The notes beneath the pieces are model-generated. The model did not search any database and was not told where the DNA came from. It saw only the letters and a list, made by a program, of their open reading frames with translations. The translations under genes and the position numbers were made by a program. From Perkinsus chesapeaki (Eukaryota; Perkinsozoa; Perkinsida; Perkinsidae), in contig JAAPAO010000029.1 in the NCBI GenBank assembly GCA_013115145.1, positions 58,995 through 122,994 of the forward strand: 64,000 nucleotides of DNA. The letters are read 5' to 3'. Below, piece by piece: positions 58,247-64,000 of this stretch; the first letter of the stretch is position 1, and every line of letters begins with the position of its first letter.

Positions 58247-59632
58247 GTGAAGCATGCACTCAGCTGCTACAGCTTACAACAAATGAAGGTGTCTAGTCAC
58301 GGCATGGTGGCGAGCATTACGGCGAACTTGGTGGACCTGATGGTTGTATGTGGTGATATCGTATCCAGTAGCCCTTTGAAGTATCTTCTATATGTGGGGT
58401 TAATTTACCTCAAACATTTGTTATTGATTAGTATCGATCGGTTGAGGGTGTTCGCGGGAGCCGTATTTCTGTCCTCGAGACCAGACAGCTTGATGGGGAC
58501 TGCATTAGGAGACTGCAAAATGACGTATATCGGCGAGGAGCCGGTATCTGGTGGCTATTCTAGCTCAGTCAGGCGGGTTTATCTTGATAATGGCGACGTT
58601 GAAAACCCAGACAGTGTGATCGTAAAGACGAGCTCGAGTGCTCTTCGCGTGCGCATATTCGCATCCGGAGGTTACCAGCGCGAAGTGAACTTCTACAACC
58701 AGATATCACACACTCTTCCTATACCGATCCCGAAGATATACCACTCTAAATGGGACAAGTGGCGATGCTCCGAGATCATTATCATGGAGAATATTGCAAT
58801 GGGTTCATCGGTTGTAGATAAGGTACGGACGTCTGAAAATCCGGAAGCGGTTGCCGAAGAAGCAGTGTTGTTTGCTGCTAGAATGCATGCGAGATATTGG
58901 GGGGCGACTCCCTCTACTCTGGCGAACTCTTCCTTGGGCAGGTATACCTGGCTTAAAGGCTACGACTGCATCCAAGGCAAGAATGAGGGAATGTACAAAT
59001 TTAGTATTTTCTTCATATCGTACCTATGGGGAAGACTGAAGGCTGCCATGCCCGAAGAAAGAGGGGATATCACCTGGAACGGTATCAAGTGGAGTCGAGA
59101 ACTTGTGGAGTTCATCGATACGCTCATCGATGGCTCTACTTGGGACGCTTGTCAGGCATTTTGGAGAACCCGTGAGCATCCCTTAACCTTAGTTCATGGG
59201 GACTATCATGTTGGTAACCAGATATGGGATGAGAAGACAGACAAGCTCTACACAATTGACTGGTCTGAGGTGGCCGTGGGTGAAGGCCCCGCCGATGTAG
59301 CCCAGTCATTTCTTGACTTTCGACAAGTGTCCAATGACAGCAACTGGGAAAATGAACTTATCGGTACATATTGGATGGAGCTTGCGGAACAGGGAGTGGA
59401 TCATTTATCGTATCCTCTCTCCATGTGCCGTGAGGCTTATGTCCGCGGCGGTATTGACCGAGGAATTCAAGTCTTGATTGGTGTGGCTACTGCCAGAATG
59501 GCATATCCTGGTATTTTTAGTGTGTCGTATATTCAAGGTATGGTAGACAAAGTAACGGCCTTCGTAGCCGCGCATGAAGCGGAATACCAAAGGCCCTATA
59601 TAATTTCGACACCTTACCTCTGCCAGTGGTGA
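58247..59632 (+). CDS. Choline kinase / aminoglycoside phosphotransferase-like (CHK/EcKL-type) protein
   Basis: A complete 461-residue single-exon ORF. Residues about 43-63 form a hydrophobic, possibly membrane-spanning segment (YLLYVGLIYLKHLLLIS). The kinase-like fold follows: SVIVKTSS (Lys127), QREVNFYNQI (Glu146), IIIMENIAMG (hinge), the catalytic loop LTLVHGDYHVGNQIW (Asp319, Asn324) and LYTIDWSEVAVGEGPADVAQ (metal-binding Asp338). This is the protein-kinase-like phosphotransferase superfamily that phosphorylates small-molecule hydroxyls (choline, aminoglycosides, ecdysteroids). The substrate is not predictable. The start may be an inner Met (residues 13, 20, 32 or 83). Its lack of introns in an intron-rich region, and its position directly after the retroelement terminus, suggest retroposition or horizontal transfer. 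Confidence 0.82.
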   Translation: MKHALSCYSLQQMKVSSHGMVASITANLVDLMVVCGDIVSSSPLKYLLYVGLIYLKHLLLISIDRLRVFAGAVFLSSRPDSLMGTALGDCKMTYIGEEPVSGGYSSSVRRVYLDNGDVENPDSVIVKTSSSALRVRIFASGGYQREVNFYNQISHTLPIPIPKIYHSKWDKWRCSEIIIMENIAMGSSVVDKVRTSENPEAVAEEAVLFAARMHARYWGATPSTLANSSLGRYTWLKGYDCIQGKNEGMYKFSIFFISYLWGRLKAAMPEERGDITWNGIKWSRELVEFIDTLIDGSTWDACQAFWRTREHPLTLVHGDYHVGNQIWDEKTDKLYTIDWSEVAVGEGPADVAQSFLDFRQVSNDSNWENELIGTYWMELAEQGVDHLSYPLSMCREAYVRGGIDRGIQVLIGVATARMAYPGIFSVSYIQGMVDKVTAFVAAHEAEYQRPYIISTPYLCQW

Positions 59633-60267
59633 GTTAAGAACCTGAGTGTTGGTTAAAGTGTGTTTTTGACAAGCGAAAGAGCAGCCTCATAAAACCCCTT
59701 CGCGGGACTCGTCTATCTCCAGAAAGTATTCAATTGTATGGCGTATCTAGTTGGTTTAATTGAGTATATGGGGGTTCGATAAACAAGACACTCATAGACG
59801 GTTCTAATAGAAGAGGTGCCGATCAAGCTGGACCCACCGCCGAAAGCCGCATAAACGAAAAGGAGAATGCAAACTACGTAGATGGCTAGCTTGTGTAACT
59901 TCGACAGTGGAGGGTTATGCTAAAGCCTCCGATCGGACTATACTTAACCCTAGACTATACTTCAACCCTTCAATACTAAGTATATCGATACGTGACGAGC
60001 TCTTCCAGCCTACCCGACAGGGGAACAATTTGTCGACGGTTAAACGGAACTCATTCTTCGCAAACTTTATCAACAATAGTATGGGCTGGTATCACCCTCA
60101 GCGCTCATCAAACGGTAGACTCCCAATATCATACAATAAGCATTGAACGTGTCTTGCCGAATCACATTGCTTTCTGATTGTGATATGGCAGGGTCCCCAG
60201 CAGATTGACTACTGTTGCAGAACTCAGAATATGTGACTAATCTGAAACATAACCTGCATGAAACGGA
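59633..60267. other. Convergent intergenic spacer
   Basis: Between the + strand phosphotransferase and the - strand helicase. No supported gene. Presumably both 3' UTRs. Confidence 0.45.
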
Positions 60268-63200
60268 TCATCGTGCATTAGTTCGTTTAAATATCTTGCT
60301 TCCTAAGGAGGATCTCTCCTGACGACTGGCGATGTCTCGAGTCCACATGTCGGCAGGAAAAGTCCTGAACCCAGCGGCATCCTTGCCGGTCTCATGCATT
60401 GGGCCATTTCCATGTTTGATGCCGCTCTTAAGCGCCGATATCTTTTTGAAGTACTCAGCTGTATTCACCATACACCCTTTTCCTCGAGCCCAGTGAACCC
60501 AGCAGGACCAGTCGCACTCGGGATCAGCAGTAAGCGTTTTGACATCTCCGAAAACCACCAACCCACGCTTCGCTCTGGTGAGCATGACATTCATCCTTCT
60601 AGGATCTCCGGTGAAGCCAATGTCGCCTTCCCGGTTCGAGCGAACAGCGCTAAATAAAACAAGTTCTTTCTCGCTGCCTTGGAACGCATCCACCGTGTTC
60701 ACACTAACACTTCTAACTTGTTCTCGAGACAGTCTGTACTCAGATTCAAGCATCTTCTCAATCTGAGATTTCTGTCCACTATATGGCACAATAACTCCGA
60801 TATCCTTCGGGTCCATCCCAGCCTCAACAGCGCACACCAGAGCGTCGACAACTGCCTTCGCTTCAGTTCTATTGCAGTAGGACGTCCCAACCCTGGCCTC
60901 CCCGCCAGTCAGGGTGTTAGTGTCGACCAAGCACACTTGTACACCCTCGGATGGCCAGAACAAGCCAGGTATCTCGGGGCGATCGCCGACGGCATCGCCA
61001 ATGCGCCCGTCGTAGAAGTTAATGTTTGAGAATTCAGCAATACTTGGATGCATTCGTCGTTGGACATCCAACATGTGCAATCTACCACCGGAGCTCAGAA
61101 GGCGCTCGAAAAGACTGATACTAAATCCGCCGTTTTGGGCAGCTGTTGAACAAACCGTTGCTGAGAGCTGTTTATGGTCCCCTGACATCAAAGGAGAGAG
61201 AAACTTTTCTAGAATCTACCAAATCAATACGATTCCATGTCGAGATATGCGTAGCGTTAGGAACATCTAGAGCCTCTGGCAACAGCTACGTTTCGAAAGC
61301 ATTTAAGTTGCAAAATCAATCGCTCCCCCACAAAACGAGATGTTTGTTATTCTTCAACATGTAATGACCGTAGACATTTTTCATTATCAAATATTTAACC
61401 ACGTGAAGAGCGACTTCTGCTTCAGCAAGGCATGATGGCTGAAACGGATCTCAGCTAGAAACATCTACGCCAGACTACTGAACGATCCCGACATATCTCG
61501 CCATAATAGAAATGGCGTCTATTATCCTTACCCAAAAGAACGCATCGCTTTGCTCCTCGAGCTAGCGGCACTAAAGTAGCGGGCTCTGTGGCTTGTGTGC
61601 ACTCATCGATGACAACCGAGTCGAAAGTGAGACCATCCAGCATTGGGTGACCACTGCCGGTGCATGTTCCTACTATAACAGAGAATCTGAACAAGGCAAG
61701 AAACAGATAGGGAGAATTACGTCCGCCAAAACTTGCCATTGCTCATCTGTTCATCGGAGATCAAAGAGTGTGCTCTATATAATTGAGCTATAGTAAATCA
61801 CACAATTCCTGTCTACTGAACAATTGTAGCACCATCGTATTACTAGCTTTCTTTACTTCACTCATTCTCTTTACTGCCCTATCTCACCAACTATGAGCCC
61901 AATCTATAACTGTTGTGTAACAACAACTACGACTAAGCTATCCAGAACGGGATACTGCAAGTACTCTACACATTAGCAATTCTGCACAAGGATAGATTCT
62001 TACAACATTCTGGAACATCCAGTGAATTCTGCCGAACTATCACTCCCGCCGGAAAGAGAGACACTCGGAGTCGATTTGAATCCATTGTTCCACGCTTTCT
62101 TTCTCTCGCCCCTCCCACCTATTGACCGCTATCTTGTCCATTTGTGCTCTTAACGTTGGCAAGCGTCGGAGGTGACCCAACTCCACAGCTTTCTTGTACT
62201 CTTTAATGAGCGGATGACCTGATTTTGAAGAGCACTGATTATAATGCGACTTTTTTGCTAATTTTTTCATCACTCGCCTGAAAGGGTCATTTCAGAAAAT
62301 ATCCTATAGTCAACTTACTCCAAACAATCATTTTCAAGGAAAAAATTCCTAGGGAATTAGATAATTTTTCAGCAGTCTGTCCCCCTGAAGGGCTTTCCTC
62401 CGATAGACATCCTTCCATTCCCAGCGCATGGCCTATATACCTCTGAGGTAGTGCTCAACCGTTTCGGAGAGATCAAATCCTTGGGACTCCGTCATTCGCC
62501 CAACTCGGTAGCATTCCACCCCATTCCTCTCAAGATGTCCTCTTATATTGTCTGCTGCTGCATTCGAATCAGCGACCACCAATATGCGACCTGGAATGGA
62601 CATGACATGCTCATCAACTACCTGCTCAGTGAATGCCAGTACGCCAGTATATCTAACGATATTAGGCTCGGCACAATTGATAATAACAAATATAAATTCA
62701 AGTAATACTAATTCCCAATTAGACAACTGAGCATTAGCGAGCAATCTATAATAGGTAATACTAGTCCGCATCAATTATGTTGTTCGGCTAATACAAATTA
62801 AAAACACCTTCCGGACTATCCATATTCACCTGATAGTAAATACTGCTACGATTGCTATATCATTCCAAACCGGCTCAGCGGGTGCGAGAAGGCCTCTTTT
62901 TGTGGTTCACATACTCCGGTTTCACCCCTAACGAGACTACCGCGAAAATGTCTTCTCTGTTTGGGAGCTCTCGCAGAGATCTTTCCTATTCGCCCCACTC
63001 ACCTTCATTCTTCTGCAGGGCCCCTTTCTGCTTCAATGGTCTGATCTTATTCCTTACCCAGTGCTTCACTATAGCCACCGCAGTGTAGGTCTTACCAGTT
63101 CCTGGTGGCCCTTGGATCAATGTTAAAGGGACGTTCCATGACCCGTTTATCTATAAATAATAATAACTATTAGATATTTTAAAAACAATCGTCCTATTCA

Positions 63201-63861
63201 CATTCAACCGGATTTCCTGGACTTGTCACATTCTAGCTCATCGTCAAAGACGGAAGTTAGCCAATTCTAAGTTTTCAATTCTAAGCCAATTCAAGTCACC
63301 AGTTCTAACCGTGGACTCTGTTTTCTTCGACAGCAGCGACCTTGGATCTCCCCATTTGCAGCTCTCAACCAGGCACGTTAAGTAACATTCAACATCAGTG
63401 TGCTGTACTCTATCTACATCCATATAGCTGTACGAGAAGAACCATCTAATGCCACAAGGTGTAAAAATATACCCTCGCTGAAGCTTCCCGAATTTCGCCT
63501 AGGACACACTATCCACCTGAAAGCCTACCACATTGCTCTGGTTCTCCGAGAGTGGCATGCCAAGATCCGGCAGTGTCTCTGTTGGTGGCTCAAATGGTGG
63601 GGCGGAGCGAAGCAGAGCATCTCTCATTGATTCATCATAATTAAATCTAAAGCAGCTCAAGTGATAGTTAATAAACTACTACTCCGGCGAGTTAACCGAG
63701 CATTAACGTGAGACAGGGCAAGGACTGCTACTGCTGCTGCTGCGGTCTTACCTTTCATGACCGTCATCCAACACCTTCAGTTTAACGTTTGGTTTAATGG
63801 CGAGGAATAGAGCATTACCGCAGGCAGGGACTTCATATAACACACGAAGAGCCTCACACAT
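60268..63861 (-). CDS. SF1 helicase of the UPF1/SMUBP2 (UPF1-like) family
   Basis: - strand exons carry all SF1B motifs in order: Q-motif PLSENQSNV (about 63520), motif I LIQGPPGTGKTYTAVAIV (about 63080), Ia ILVVADSNAAADNIRGHLE (about 62570), an exon ending DKIAVN at 62119, motif II exon 61532-61686 (IVGTCTGSGHP, VVIDECTQATEPATLVPLA), then a long last exon 60268-61181 with GDHKQLSATV (III), LHMLDVQRRMHPSIAEFS (IV), GVIVPYSGQKSQIEKML (V) and VNTVDAFQGSEKELVLFSAV, NVMLTRAKRGLVVFGD (VI). Motif II has DECT in place of the usual DEAT/DEAC. An N-terminal exon 63752-63861 encodes VLYEVPACGNALFLAIKPNV, like the beta-barrel of this family. The first exon may lie outside the window. No CH zinc domain is seen, so it is more likely SMUBP2/SEN1-like than true UPF1. 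Confidence 0.85.
61802..62112. repeat. Permuted copy of the ~317-bp intronic repeat, in a helicase intron
   Basis: Begins acaattcctgtctactgaac (the part found late in the kinesin copy) and ends ctctcgcccc (the part found in its middle). Nearly all positions match the kinesin copy after rotation. It lies in intron 61687-62118 and stops 6 nt from the 5' splice site (GTGGGA). Confidence 0.88.
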
Positions 63862-63927
63862 TCGAGAGTGACTGAGGAGAAGGAATTATGAGATTCTTCA
63901 TTACCCTGCTCAGACGATAAGCTCCGT

Positions 63928-64000
63928 CAATCGAACAACATTATATAATAACATTTTACTAGTGTAAAAATAAAGGACAATCGAACAACATTATATAATA
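63928..64000. repeat. 23-bp direct repeat at the window edge
   Basis: caatcgaacaacattatata plus ata occurs at 63928-63950 and 63978-64000, with a period of 50 bp. The array may continue outside the window. Confidence 0.85.

Overview
The window is nuclear DNA of a eukaryote with intron-dense genes. Introns are mostly 28-70 nt, with a few of several hundred nt, and all use GT-AG ends. The gene set points to an alveolate protist, and a Perkinsus-like genome is my best guess. This is inference, resting on a type I metacaspase with an N-terminal zinc ribbon, an eEF1A/EFL-like GTPase, a kinesin-9-type motor (flagellated life stage), secreted lineage-specific proteins, many tiny introns and a DIRS-like retroelement. 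No organellar, rRNA or complete tRNA gene is visible.

Layout. 0-24 kb is mainly + strand: a tiny CUE-domain protein (100-356), a 13-exon metacaspase (463-3930), a decayed hAT-like transposase (4821-5300), an unrecognised multi-exon gene (5622-7903), a PP2C phosphatase (8938-11790, with an assembly gap in its first intron), a Ser/Arg-rich protein (14021-15525), a small - strand gene (16204-16620), a divergent elongation-factor-1A-family GTPase (17393-21732) and a WBP4-like splicing factor (21886-24014). 24-42 kb is a block of - strand genes: a WD40 protein, a helical segment that may be its N-terminus, two adjacent genes ending in ER-retrieval-like tetrapeptides, and a kinesin. From 43 kb come a secreted protein with an internal repeat (43400-44150, +), an intronless CCCH zinc-finger protein (45259-46041, -) and a WD40 protein with a myristoylation-type N-terminus (47001-49161, +). 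49-52 kb is gene-poor. 52.4-58.1 kb is a broken DIRS/PAT-type tyrosine-recombinase retrotransposon whose gag ends in a CCCH finger. It is followed by an intronless choline-kinase-like phosphotransferase (58247-59632) and a - strand UPF1/SMUBP2-like helicase that reaches the right edge.

The most unusual signals lie in the introns. First, at least four introns of 47-64 nt in two genes, plus one site just after the kinesin stop codon, hold a hairpin with the loop and stem of a tRNA T-arm (B-box GGTTCGA), in both orientations. Second, a repeat unit of about 317 bp fills the 5' side of one intron in the kinesin gene and one in the helicase gene. The two copies are circular permutations of each other, and each repeat ends at or within a few bases of the 5' splice site. 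Both look like candidate introner or intron-colonising systems.

Most exon structures were read by eye from frame, splice phase and family similarity. Genes with fully phase-checked exons are the CUE protein, metacaspase, PP2C, Ser/Arg-rich protein, WBP4-like factor and secreted protein. The others are partial.
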